From: Wujia chipingensis
GTDB lineage: Bacteria; Bacillota; Clostridia; Lachnospirales; Lachnospiraceae
Length of the DNA stretch: 64,000 bases
Direction of reading: 5' to 3'
NCBI RefSeq assembly: GCF_014337155.1
Contig: NZ_CP060632.1
Location: 515,001 to 579,000, forward strand
Notes under the pieces: model-generated
Told to the model about the DNA's origin: nothing
Seen by the model: only the letters and a program-made list of their open reading frames with translations
Databases searched by the model: none
Shown here: piece after piece, positions 28,113 to 37,490 of the stretch
Numbering within the stretch: position 1 is the stretch's first letter
How the letters are laid out: every line of letters begins with the position of its first letter
Position numbers and translations under genes: made by a program

Positions 28113-29615
28113 ATGATTACAGGCGAGTTGAAAAACAAAATAGATGGTTTGTGGGATATATTTGCGGCCGGAGGATTGGTAAATCCGTTGGAGGTGATTG
28201 AGCAGATTACGTATCTCATGTTTATCCATGATTTGGATGATGTAGATAATACACGGGCAAAGGAAAGTGCTATGCTCGGATTACCATTTCAAAGTATCTT
28301 TGCAGAGGAAGTAAAGATTGGCGAAAGAACGATAGATGGAACACAATTAAAGTGGTCAGTATTCCATGATTTTCCGGCAGATAGGATGTATTCAATCATG
28401 CAGGAATGGGTATTCCCTTTTATAAAAACTTTGCATAGTGATAAGAACAGTGCATATTCCAAGTATATGGATGATGCAATATTTAAGTTGCCGACGCCAT
28501 TGGTATTGTCAAAGGTTGTAGATTCATTGGATGAAATCTATAGTATGATGAATGAGATTCAGACAGCAGATGTTCGGGGAGATGTATACGAATATTTGTT
28601 GTCAAAGATTGCACAATCTGGCAGAAATGGGCAGTTTCGAACACCGAGACATATTATTCGGATGATGGTGGAAATGATGAATCCAACCGCAGATGAAGTA
28701 ATATGTGATCCGGCATGTGGTACATCGGGATTCTTGGTTGCTGCAGGTGAATATTTGAAAGAAAATCGAAGAGATGAAATCTTCTTTGATAAAAAGAAAA
28801 AAGAACATTATATGAATCAGATGTTTCATGGATATGATATGGACCGGACAATGCTTCGTATTGGTGCAATGAATATGATGACGCATGGAATTGACAATCC
28901 GTTCATTGAATATCGGGATAGTTTATCTGATCAAAATTCGGATAAGGATATGTATTCGCTTGTATTGGCGAATCCGCCATTTAAGGGAAGTTTGGATGCA
29001 GAGTCAGTATCGGGCGATCTATTGAAAGTGTGCAAGACGAAAAAAACGGAATTGCTGTTCCTTGCATTATTCTTACGAATTATGAAGATTGGGGGAAGAT
29101 GTGCATGTATCGTACCGGATGGCGTTTTATTTGGTGGATCTACGGCACACAAGTCAATACGGAAAGAAATCGTAGAAAATCAGAGATTGGAAGCAGTAAT
29201 CTCTATGCCTTCAGGGGTATTTAAGCCATATGCAGGAGTATCAACGGCTATTTTGATTTTTACAAAGACAGAACATGGTGGAACCGATCAGGTATGGTTC
29301 TATGATATGACAGCGGATGGATTCAGTCTGGATGACAAACGTGCACCGGTTGCCGAAAATGATATTCCGGATATTATTGAACGGTTTAGAAATCTGGATA
29401 AAGAGGCAGATAGAAAACGTACAGATAAATCGTTTATGGTACCGAAAAAAGATATCGTAGATAATGCGTATGACTTGAGTATCAATAAATACAAGGAAGT
29501 TGAGTATGTACCAGTAGAATATCCGCCGACATCGGAAATTATGGCGAATATTCGCGGTATAGAGGAAGAAATACGCAAGGAAATGGACGAGCTGGAGAAG
29601 TTGTTGAAGGAGTAG
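28113..29615 (+). CDS. hsdM: Type I restriction-modification, DNA adenine methyltransferase subunit
   Basis: A 500-residue HsdM subunit that transfers methyl from S-adenosylmethionine to adenine. The SAM-binding motif ICDPACGTSGFLVA is at about residues 197-210 and the catalytic LANPPFKGSL at about 287-296. An N-terminal helical HsdM_N region and a C-terminal coiled region (GIEEEIRKEMDELEKLLKE) that docks with HsdS are present. Its ribosome binding site is AGGAG. The first hsdS lies 200 bases downstream; a minus-strand small RNA candidate fills that gap. Confidence 0.95.
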   Translation: MITGELKNKIDGLWDIFAAGGLVNPLEVIEQITYLMFIHDLDDVDNTRAKESAMLGLPFQSIFAEEVKIGERTIDGTQLKWSVFHDFPADRMYSIMQEWVFPFIKTLHSDKNSAYSKYMDDAIFKLPTPLVLSKVVDSLDEIYSMMNEIQTADVRGDVYEYLLSKIAQSGRNGQFRTPRHIIRMMVEMMNPTADEVICDPACGTSGFLVAAGEYLKENRRDEIFFDKKKKEHYMNQMFHGYDMDRTMLRIGAMNMMTHGIDNPFIEYRDSLSDQNSDKDMYSLVLANPPFKGSLDAESVSGDLLKVCKTKKTELLFLALFLRIMKIGGRCACIVPDGVLFGGSTAHKSIRKEIVENQRLEAVISMPSGVFKPYAGVSTAILIFTKTEHGGTDQVWFYDMTADGFSLDDKRAPVAENDIPDIIERFRNLDKEADRKRTDKSFMVPKKDIVDNAYDLSINKYKEVEYVPVEYPPTSEIMANIRGIEEEIRKEMDELEKLLKE

Positions 29616-29619
29616 AGGA

Positions 29620-29749
29620 AATAAAAAGCCAACCCTAGGAGCAAAGGATTCTAAGCATATATAAATATGCCTACTCCCATTTGGGAACCCAGCTTTTATC
29701 CATCACAAGTTGGCTAGTGTTAATATAACAAATAAAAAGTATATGTCAA
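29620..29749 (-). ncRNA. Candidate small RNA B, with promoter, between hsdM and hsdS
   Basis: On the minus strand TTGACA (plus 29744-29749), a 16-base spacer and TATATT (plus 29722-29727) form a strong promoter, with start predicted near 29716. The RNA of about 97 nt begins with GCCAAC pairing with GTTGGC at its end (plus 29627-29633 with 29709-29715), contains a GCATAT-6-bp hairpin (plus 29655-29670), and ends in TTTTTATTT, that is, terminator-like. It faces against hsdM and hsdS. Motif order matches small RNA A. No family is recognised. Confidence 0.62.
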
Positions 29750-29818
29750 GATTTTTGAATTATACTGTTTATGAATTGTAAAAAAAGGAAAGGGAACCAC
29801 AAATTCGGATTTGGTGGG

Positions 29819-30997
29819 ATGATGGAGATGAGATATATAGCAAAAGATATACCGTTGTGGCAAGTAACTATATGGGACAAAAAATTTAATAATGTTGACA
29901 AGAAGTGGCAACCCAAAACTATAAAGTACAAGTATTTGCTTTCGGATGAGTTGGATTCGTTAAGAGTCGATGATGGAGATGTTAGAATTCTTTATACTGG
30001 TAAAGATGTAGGCTTTACAACTGAGGAACTTGCTGGAGATAGATTGAGTGAAGGGGAAATCATATCTATACCTTGGGGAGGTATTCCTACTGTAAAATAT
30101 CATAAAGGAAAGTTTGTAACTGGTGATAATAGAATTGCTACAAGCAAAGATATTGATAAATTGACAAATAAATATCTATATTACTTTATGAGAGGTAATA
30201 TTCATGAAATAGCATCTTATTATAGAGGTGCCAGTTTGAAACATCCATGTATGAAAGATATTCTAAAAATGACAATATCATATCCGAGTGTTCAAGAACA
30301 GGATAAGATATGTGGTCAGTTTGATGTACTAGAGCAAATTATTGAGGTAAGAAAACAAGAATTACAGTTGCTGGATGACCTCATCAAGGCCCGATTTGTC
30401 GAGATGTTTGGTGATCCAGTATCAAACTCTAATGGTTTACCTGAATCAACATTACCAGAACTTGGTGAATTTGGACGTGGTATATCAAAACATAGACCTA
30501 GAAATGATCCTAAATTATTAGGCGGCGATTATCCTTTGATTCAAACGGGGGATGTTGCAAATGCAGGCTTGTATATTACATCATATAGTAGTACATATTC
30601 TGAACTAGGATTGAAACAGAGTAAGATGTGGGATAACGGCACTCTTTGCATTACGATTGCTGCCAATATTGCAAAAACATCAATACTGAAATTTGATGCT
30701 TGTTTTCCGGATAGTATTGTTGGATTTAATGCTAATGAAAAGACAAACAATATATTTATTCATTATTGGTTTTCGTTTTTTCAGGCAATACTTGAATCGC
30801 AAGCTCCTGAGTCGGCACAGAAAAATATTAACCTTAAAACACTTAGTGAATTAAAGGTTATTGTGCCTGTAAAAGATAAGCAGGATAAATTCGTTGAGTT
30901 TATTAAACAAGTCGACAAATCAAAAGTTGCAGTACAGAAGGCGTTGGATGAGACACAGATGTTATTTGATAGTTTAATGCAAAAATATTTTGGCTAA
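29819..30997 (+). CDS. hsdS: Type I restriction-modification specificity subunit (copy 1)
   Basis: A specificity subunit of about 392 residues with two target-recognition domains separated by a conserved helix, read as LLDDLIKARFVEMFG. A second conserved helix lies at the C-terminus (FIKQVDKSKVAVQKALDETQ). The frame is open to 29771, but ATG at 29819 aligns with the start of copy 2 (MRYxxKDI). Three blocks are shared with copy 2 on the same strand: 29801-29823 at the start, 30390-30408 in the central helix and 30906-30928 near the end. The recognition domains themselves differ. It pairs with HsdM to set the methylated sequence. Confidence 0.92.
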   Translation: MMEMRYIAKDIPLWQVTIWDKKFNNVDKKWQPKTIKYKYLLSDELDSLRVDDGDVRILYTGKDVGFTTEELAGDRLSEGEIISIPWGGIPTVKYHKGKFVTGDNRIATSKDIDKLTNKYLYYFMRGNIHEIASYYRGASLKHPCMKDILKMTISYPSVQEQDKICGQFDVLEQIIEVRKQELQLLDDLIKARFVEMFGDPVSNSNGLPESTLPELGEFGRGISKHRPRNDPKLLGGDYPLIQTGDVANAGLYITSYSSTYSELGLKQSKMWDNGTLCITIAANIAKTSILKFDACFPDSIVGFNANEKTNNIFIHYWFSFFQAILESQAPESAQKNINLKTLSELKVIVPVKDKQDKFVEFIKQVDKSKVAVQKALDETQMLFDSLMQKYFG

Positions 30998-31123
30998 AAT
31001 AACTTATAAAAAAATCATGATAATAATGTAAATCAATATTCTATCAAGAATGCATTAATGCAGTGGAAAGAATATAAGAAAAATGGTTGGATGATGCTGG
31101 TATCGACAAAAGGAGATATTAGC

Positions 31124-32092
31124 ATGGATGAAAAAATAGTAAAAGTACTGAATGAAATGTCAGAGTTCTTGTCTATTGCACAGATGAAAAAATTACAGGA
31201 AGTGATATTGAAAACATTTGCAGAGAATGAAGTAGAGCATTCGAATATTTCCAATGATGAATTTTTAGATATGTTTCTAGCTGCGAAGCGCGTGGAAGGG
31301 TGTTCAGATCGGACGATACAATATTACCGAGTGACGATTGAACACATGTTTACACAGATTGAAACCGCAGTACGAAAGATAACGACAGAGGAAATTCGTG
31401 TTTATTTAGCAGAGTATCAAAAAAGAAATAATTGTTCAAATGTGACGATAGATAATGTCCGAAGGAATATTTCAAGCTTTTTCTCTTGGCTTGAAGAGGA
31501 AGATTATATATTGAAAAGTCCGATGAAGAGAATTCACAAGATAAAAACTAAGAAAGTTGTAAAGAACACGATATCGGATGAGGGGATAGAAAAACTTCGC
31601 GATAATTGTAGAGAAATACGTGACCTTGCAATTATAGATTTGTTATATTCCACTGGCATACGAGTTGGTGAATTGGTAAATTTGAATATTGACGATATAG
31701 ATTTGGAAGGACGAGAATGTGTGGTCTATGGTAAAGGGGATAAGGAAAGACGGGTATATTTTGACGCAAAGGCAAAGGTTCACTTAAAAAAATATATAGC
31801 TACACGTAGGGATAATAATGTTGCATTATTTGTAACTTTGGATGCACCATATGATCGTTTGAAAATTAGCGGAGTTGAAATAAGATTAAGAGAGCTTGGA
31901 CGGAAACTAAATTTGGAAAAAATACATCCGCATAAATTTCGAAGAACAATGGCAACGAGAGCTATCGACAAAGGTATGCCGATAGAGCAGGTACAGAAAA
32001 TACTTGGACATTCGCAAATAGATACTACCATGCAGTATGCAATGGTAAACCAGAATAATGTGAAATCATCCCATCAGAAGTATATTGCGTGA
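31124..32092 (+). CDS. Tyrosine recombinase (XerC/XerD-like) of the hsdS locus
   Basis: A 322-residue tyrosine recombinase. The N-terminal SAM-like core-binding domain (about 35-140) is followed by the catalytic domain with STGIRVGELVNL (first Arg), GKGDKERRVYF (Lys), HPHKFRRTMA (His and second Arg), LGHSQIDTTMQYA (His and nucleophile Tyr). The catalytic set is complete. The frame is open to 31058, but AAAGGAG directs translation to the ATG at 31124. Lying between two hsdS genes, it is the likely agent of specificity switching. Its stop is followed within a few bases by the shared 5' block of the second hsdS. Confidence 0.93.
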   Translation: MDEKIVKVLNEMSEFLSIAQMKKLQEVILKTFAENEVEHSNISNDEFLDMFLAAKRVEGCSDRTIQYYRVTIEHMFTQIETAVRKITTEEIRVYLAEYQKRNNCSNVTIDNVRRNISSFFSWLEEEDYILKSPMKRIHKIKTKKVVKNTISDEGIEKLRDNCREIRDLAIIDLLYSTGIRVGELVNLNIDDIDLEGRECVVYGKGDKERRVYFDAKAKVHLKKYIATRRDNNVALFVTLDAPYDRLKISGVEIRLRELGRKLNLEKIHPHKFRRTMATRAIDKGMPIEQVQKILGHSQIDTTMQYAMVNQNNVKSSHQKYIA

Positions 32093-32115
32093 TATGCAAA
32101 TTCGGATTTGGTGGG

Positions 32116-33231
32116 ATGATAAGGATGAGATATAAATTAAAAGATATATTCGATTTGCAGATTGGGAAGACGCCGTCTCGCAATAATTCAGAATATTGGA
32201 ATACAGAAGACCACAAATGGATATCAATAGCTGATTTAACCAGGACAGGTAAATACATATCAGAAACCAAAGAATATCTTTCTGAGAACGCAATTCAAAA
32301 AAGTGGAATAAAAGTTATTCCTGCAAATACTGTTGTAATGAGTTTTAAATTATCTATTGGAAAAACTGCGATTACTGCTGAGGATATGTATTCAAATGAA
32401 GCGATTATGGCTTTTCTTGATAAGCATGTTGTGGAGGTCTTACCAGAATATATATTGTATATGTTTAAATTTAAAAATTGGGACGAAGGTAGTAATGAAG
32501 CGGTAATGGGAAAGACTTTAAATAAGGCTATTTTATCTGAAATAGAGATTGATATTTGTCCAATAGAAGAGCAACGTGTAATAGTTGATGTTCTTGATAA
32601 AATGATGTTGGCTTTAGAAAACAGAGAAAATGAATTATTTTTATTAGATGATCTCATCAAAGCCCGATTTGTCGAGATGTTCGGGAACTCGGTTTTGAAT
32701 GAAAAAGGGTGGATAACTGATACAGTTGATAATTTGTGTAAAGAAATATATGGTGGCGGGACACCCTCAAAAGTTCATCCTGAATATTATAAAGATGGTG
32801 ATATACCATGGGTCTCTTCAAAGGATATGAAAACAGATATATTGACTGACAGTCAGATAAAGATTAACCAAATGGGTGTAGAGAATAGTACTGCAAGAAT
32901 GGTTCCTGTGAATTCTGTGATTATGGTCATTAGAAGTGGTATATTAAAGCATACTTTGCCAGTTGCGATAAATGCTGTTCCAATAACAGTTAATCAAGAT
33001 TTAAAGGTGTTTATACCAAGTGAACGAATACTTACGAGATTTTTAGCGGTTCAGTTTAAAATGCATGAAAAGGATATCTTGACGGGTGTTAGAGCGGTTA
33101 CTGCGGATAACATAGAGTTTAATTCATTGAAACAAAGAAAACTAATTGTACCATCAATTGAACTCCAACAGGAGTATGTATTATTTTTAGAACAAGTCGA
33201 CAAATCAAAAGTTATTGAGATAATAAAGTGA
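32116..33231 (+). CDS. hsdS: Type I restriction-modification specificity subunit (copy 2)
   Basis: A specificity subunit of about 371 residues with two target-recognition domains and the same conserved central helix (LLDDLIKARFVEMFG) and C-terminal helix (LEQVDKSKVIEI) as copy 1. The start is ATG at 32116; a GTG at 32089 in frame is less likely. Shared blocks with copy 1 are at 32098-32120, 32663-32681 and 33191-33213. It ends shortly after the last block and lacks the extra C-terminal tail of copy 1. It lies just upstream of hsdR. Both copies are intact and on the coding strand, so the cell may make two specificities. Confidence 0.9.
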   Translation: MIRMRYKLKDIFDLQIGKTPSRNNSEYWNTEDHKWISIADLTRTGKYISETKEYLSENAIQKSGIKVIPANTVVMSFKLSIGKTAITAEDMYSNEAIMAFLDKHVVEVLPEYILYMFKFKNWDEGSNEAVMGKTLNKAILSEIEIDICPIEEQRVIVDVLDKMMLALENRENELFLLDDLIKARFVEMFGNSVLNEKGWITDTVDNLCKEIYGGGTPSKVHPEYYKDGDIPWVSSKDMKTDILTDSQIKINQMGVENSTARMVPVNSVIMVIRSGILKHTLPVAINAVPITVNQDLKVFIPSERILTRFLAVQFKMHEKDILTGVRAVTADNIEFNSLKQRKLIVPSIELQQEYVLFLEQVDKSKVIEIIK

Positions 33232-33275
33232 AAATCATGTATCAAATAACCATACACCTGAAAGGAGGCTGTTGT

Positions 33276-36200
33276 ATGATTACAAACTTTGACTATTTGA
33301 AAAAAGAATCAAAATTTTCTGCATTTGCGGATGTGGCTATTACAGCAGAGAAGATCATTCTGATGGATCCGGAATCCAGTATTATCAATAGCCGTCGCGC
33401 AATGGAATTCGCCATAAAATGGATGTATTCCGTGGATAAAGATTTGGAGATGCCATATCAGGATAATTTGCAGAGTTTGATGAATGCGGAAGATTTCAGA
33501 CAGTTGGTAAGCGCAGATTTGCTGAAACGTATGGATTATATTCGCAGATCGGGAAATAATGTGGCACATAGTAACAAAAAGCTTGGCAGAGATGAAGCAA
33601 TGCTATGTCTTGAAAATTTGTTTATTTTTCTGGATTATGTAGCTTGTTGTTATGCAGATGAATATAGAGAACGTACATTTGATAAAGATATAATTACAGC
33701 CAGAATTGACAAGATAAAGGCATCTAAGGAAGCAGAGAAAAAAGAGAAATCCGAGCGGGAAGAGATAGCCCTGCAAGAAGTTGATTTGAAGAAATTAATT
33801 GCGGAGAATGCTTCTTTGAAAGAAGAATTGTCGAAGCGAAGACAGGAAAATCAACCGACATATGTACCGAAACCACTGGATTTGTCAGAGTATAAAACAA
33901 GGAAGCTTTACATCGATTCCATGCTTGTAGATGCTGGTTGGAAAGAGGGAGAAGACTGGATAAACGAAGTGGAACTTTCTGGAATGCCAAGTAAGTCGGG
34001 AAATGGTCGTGCAGATTATGTCCTTTACGATGATATGCAGCGACCGTTAGCTGTAATTGAGGCAAAACGTACATGTGCAGATGTTTCCAAGGGCAGACAA
34101 CAGGCAAAATTATATGCGGATATCCTGGAAAAACAATATCATCGCAGACCGGTTATTTTCCTGACCAACGGGTTTGAAACACATATTATCGATGGACAAT
34201 ATCCGGAACGAAAGTGTTCCATGATTTATTCGAAACGGGATTTGGAAAAGTGGTTTAATTTACTTGCTATGCGCACAAGATTGAACCATATAACTGTGGA
34301 TAAAAGCATCGCAGGACGTTATTATCAGGAGGCGGCAGTGAAAGCTGTCTGCAATAGCTTTGACGAGAAGAATCGTAGAAAGTCGTTGCTTGTAATGGCA
34401 ACGGGATCTGGAAAAACAAGAACGATCATTGCGCTTTGTAAGGTGTTATTAGATCATGGATGGGTCAAAAATATTTTGTTCCTGGCAGATAGAAATTCAC
34501 TTGTTACACAAGCAAAGCGTAATTTCGTGAATCTGCTTCCGAATCTTTCTTGTACGAATCTTGTGGAGGAAAAGGATAATTATAATGCGCATTGTGTATT
34601 CTCAACGTATCAAACTATGATGAATTGCATTGATACAGTGAATGACGATCAGGGGAAATTATTTACATGTGGGCATTTTGATCTGGTAATTTGCGATGAG
34701 GCACATCGTTCAATTTATAACAAATACCAAAATATTTTTACTTATTTTGATGCTCCTTTAGTTGGATTAACCGCAACACCGAAGGATGAGATTGATAAAA
34801 ATACATATGGAATATTTGAATTGGAAAATGGTGTTCCAACCTATGGATATGATTTGGCTCAAGCGGTGAAGGATGGATATCTGGTCGATTACGTATCGGT
34901 TGAATCGCAGTTGAAATTCATCACCCAGGGCATTGTGTATGATGAATTATCAGAAGAGGACAAGGAAGCTTATGAGGCGACTTTCGAAGACGAAAACGGA
35001 GAAATACCGGAATCAATAGGTGCAGCAGCATTAAACGAATGGATTTTTAATGAAGATACAATTAAGCAGGTACTTAATATTTTAATGACAAATGGATTAA
35101 AAATTGACTATGGTCAGAAGATTGGAAAGACAATTATTTTTGCAAAAAATCATTATCATGCAGAACGGATATTGGAAGTATTTCATAAGGAATATCCACA
35201 TTTGCCCGATTATGCAAAGGTTATTGACAATTATATGACATATGCCCAAAGTGCAATTGATGAGTTCTCAGATCCAAAGAAAATGCCTCAGATTGCAATA
35301 TCGGTAGATATGCTGGATACTGGTATCGACGTTCCGGAGGTGTTGAATCTGGTGTTCTTCAAAAAGGTTATGAGTAAGGCAAAATTCTGGCAGATGATTG
35401 GACGAGGAACGCGATTATGCCCAGGGCTGTTGGATGGAGAAGATAAGCAGAAGTTTTATATTTTTGATTTTTGTGGTAATTTTGAGTTTTTCAGATTGCA
35501 TAAAGGAAAAGCAACAGCAAACATGCTTGCATTGCAAGGAGCAATATTCAATTTGCAATTTGATATGGCATATAAATTACAGGATATAGTATATCAGGCA
35601 GATCATTTGCGGGCGTTCCGAGAATCACTGGTTCGACAAATGAGTGAGAAAGTACAGGAATTGCCGCGCGATAATTTTGCTGTACGTCAGCATCTGAAGT
35701 ATGTTGACCTGTATTCTTCTGAAAAGAGCTATCAGGCACTTTCATACGAAGATACATTACTTGTTCGAGAGGAAGTCGCTCCATTGATACAGCCGGATGG
35801 AGATGAAGCAAGTGCTGTTCGGTTTGATGCCCTGATGTATGGAATTGAACTCGCTTATTTAGCAGGAAAGAAATATTCAAAAGCCAGAAGTGACTTGTTT
35901 AAGCGGGTGGAGCGTGTCGCAAGTATAGCCAATATTCCGGAGATTCAGGCGCAGGAGGTATTGATAAATAAAATCTTACATACAGATTATGTGGAGAATG
36001 GTGGAATTAATGAGTTTGAAGAAATCCGCAAGAAGCTGCGTGGATTGATGAAATATATTCCAAATGATAATGTCGTAAGATATATAACAAATTTTACGGA
36101 TGAATTGTTGTCAATGGATTGGAATGATGCAGAACTTGACAATGATGAATTGAAAAATTATAAAGCAAAAGCGGAGTATTATGTACGCAACCATCAAGAT

Positions 36201-36611
36201 AATATAGCGATTGCAAAGCTTAAAACGAATCAGCCATTGACGAGTGTAGATGTTCAGAGTTTGGAAGCAATTTTGTGGAAAGAAGTTGGAACAAAGCAAG
36301 ATTACGAGTACGAATATGGAACGAAACCGCTCGGTGAGTTTGTGCGTGAAATTGTAGGATTGGATATGAATGCGGCAAAGGAGGCATTTTCTGAATATCT
36401 TACCGATACGAGTCTGGATGAAAGGCAGATTTATTTTGTGAATCAGATTGTTGAGTATATTGTACATAATGGAATGATGAAAGATATGTCGGTACTACAA
36501 GAATCTCCATTTACGGATAAAGGAAGTGTAGTAGAGATATTCACAGACTTAAATGTATGGATGGGGATACGAAAGGTGATTGACGAAATTAATGCGAATG
36601 CGGCAGCATAA
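33276..36611 (+). CDS. hsdR: Type I restriction endonuclease subunit
   Basis: A 1111-residue motor and nuclease subunit. The N-terminal 150 residues are a DUF4145-like helical domain (NSRRAMEFAIKWMYSV). The nuclease core has ADYVLYDD followed by LAVIEAKRT, the D-ExK catalytic set. The helicase part has Walker A MATGSGKTRT, the DEAH box ICDEAHRS, LTATP (motif III) and MIGRGTRLCPG (motif VI). The frame is open to 33228, but AAAGGAGG points to the ATG at 33276. With HsdM and HsdS it cuts unmodified DNA after translocation. Last gene of the island. Confidence 0.95.
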   Translation: MITNFDYLKKESKFSAFADVAITAEKIILMDPESSIINSRRAMEFAIKWMYSVDKDLEMPYQDNLQSLMNAEDFRQLVSADLLKRMDYIRRSGNNVAHSNKKLGRDEAMLCLENLFIFLDYVACCYADEYRERTFDKDIITARIDKIKASKEAEKKEKSEREEIALQEVDLKKLIAENASLKEELSKRRQENQPTYVPKPLDLSEYKTRKLYIDSMLVDAGWKEGEDWINEVELSGMPSKSGNGRADYVLYDDMQRPLAVIEAKRTCADVSKGRQQAKLYADILEKQYHRRPVIFLTNGFETHIIDGQYPERKCSMIYSKRDLEKWFNLLAMRTRLNHITVDKSIAGRYYQEAAVKAVCNSFDEKNRRKSLLVMATGSGKTRTIIALCKVLLDHGWVKNILFLADRNSLVTQAKRNFVNLLPNLSCTNLVEEKDNYNAHCVFSTYQTMMNCIDTVNDDQGKLFTCGHFDLVICDEAHRSIYNKYQNIFTYFDAPLVGLTATPKDEIDKNTYGIFELENGVPTYGYDLAQAVKDGYLVDYVSVESQLKFITQGIVYDELSEEDKEAYEATFEDENGEIPESIGAAALNEWIFNEDTIKQVLNILMTNGLKIDYGQKIGKTIIFAKNHYHAERILEVFHKEYPHLPDYAKVIDNYMTYAQSAIDEFSDPKKMPQIAISVDMLDTGIDVPEVLNLVFFKKVMSKAKFWQMIGRGTRLCPGLLDGEDKQKFYIFDFCGNFEFFRLHKGKATANMLALQGAIFNLQFDMAYKLQDIVYQADHLRAFRESLVRQMSEKVQELPRDNFAVRQHLKYVDLYSSEKSYQALSYEDTLLVREEVAPLIQPDGDEASAVRFDALMYGIELAYLAGKKYSKARSDLFKRVERVASIANIPEIQAQEVLINKILHTDYVENGGINEFEEIRKKLRGLMKYIPNDNVVRYITNFTDELLSMDWNDAELDNDELKNYKAKAEYYVRNHQDNIAIAKLKTNQPLTSVDVQSLEAILWKEVGTKQDYEYEYGTKPLGEFVREIVGLDMNAAKEAFSEYLTDTSLDERQIYFVNQIVEYIVHNGMMKDMSVLQESPFTDKGSVVEIFTDLNVWMGIRKVIDEINANAAA

Positions 36612-36628
36612 GAAAAGGCATAAATACT

Positions 36629-37048
36629 ATGAAACTACATGAAAAAACAACCAAATCAAATGCGATGCTTCATGTCACACTTGCCTGTACCTTGGTGATT
36701 GCCATTGTGATATTCTTATTCGCAAAAGGCTATGTGGCAGACAAGCTGACATTTAACATTGTAAGATACATGAGCCAGAGGAAGATTCTGCTATTATATC
36801 TGGGCGTCATCAATCTCGTAACGTTTATCTTGTTTGGCATTGACAAGTATGCGGCGATCAAGGGAAAATGGAGAATCCCGGTGGCGACTTTGTTAGGATT
36901 TTCATTTGCTGGAGGTGCGATCGGTGGTATAATTGCGATGTACTTATTTCATCACAAGACACAGAAGAATTATTTCGCAGTGGGACTTCCGATGATGATC
37001 GTGACACAGATTGTGGTGCTGTTTTATTGTATGAATGCACCGTGGTAA
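36629..37048 (+). CDS. DUF1294 membrane protein
   Basis: A 139-residue membrane protein with four predicted helices. The DUF1294 core is readable: NLVTFILFGIDKYAAIKGKWRIP, then LLGFSFAGGAIGGIIAMYLFHHKTQK. The Phe-Gly-x-Asp-Lys and His-Lys-Thr elements are typical. An extra N-terminal helix precedes the core. Function of the family is unknown. It lies 17 bases behind hsdR and heads a run of short genes with the YccF-like gene 48 bases downstream. Confidence 0.88.
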   Translation: MKLHEKTTKSNAMLHVTLACTLVIAIVIFLFAKGYVADKLTFNIVRYMSQRKILLLYLGVINLVTFILFGIDKYAAIKGKWRIPVATLLGFSFAGGAIGGIIAMYLFHHKTQKNYFAVGLPMMIVTQIVVLFYCMNAPW

Positions 37049-37096
37049 GCCAATATAGTCTGGAAGCAAACCACAAAAACAAAGAATAAAAATACT

Positions 37097-37474
37097 ATGG
37101 GAGAAAACAAAAACATGGGTATACTTGGAAATATTTTATGGTTTATATTTGGCGGCTTTGCAGCCGGGCTTTCGTGGGTGATTGCGGGAATCGGCTGGTG
37201 TATTACGATCATAGGAATTCCAATTGGTTTGCAGTGCTTTAAGTTCGCTGGGCTTGCATTCTTCCCGTTTGGCAAGGAAGTTACATATGGTGGCGGGGCG
37301 ATGAGTCTTATCGCGAATATATTCTGGCTGCTCTTGACGGGGATCCCGATGGCGATTGCAGATGTAGTCTGGGGATGTATCTTGTGCATTACGATTATAG
37401 GTATTCCATTCGGAAAGCAATTTTTCAAGCTCGCGAAATTATCGCTGATGCCATTTGGGGCAACGGTTGCATAG
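37097..37474 (+). CDS. YccF domain inner-membrane protein
   Basis: A 125-residue membrane protein with two copies of the YccF domain: GNILWFIFGGFAAGLSWVIAG with CITIIGIPIGLQCFKFAGL, and NIFWLLLTGIPMAIADVVWG with CITIIGIPFGKQFFKLAKL. The repeated GIPxGxQxFK pattern is the family hallmark. Two membrane helices per repeat are likely. Its role is unknown. The frame starts at ATG 37097; a second ATG at 37115 (MGILGNIL) is an alternative. Confidence 0.9.
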   Translation: MGENKNMGILGNILWFIFGGFAAGLSWVIAGIGWCITIIGIPIGLQCFKFAGLAFFPFGKEVTYGGGAMSLIANIFWLLLTGIPMAIADVVWGCILCITIIGIPFGKQFFKLAKLSLMPFGATVA

Positions 37475-37490
37475 TAAGAGGAAATAGATC

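Noticed and set aside
29801..32120. Invertible hsdS cassette
   Set aside because: All shared blocks are direct, not inverted, in this window, so simple inversion between them is not possible in this arrangement.
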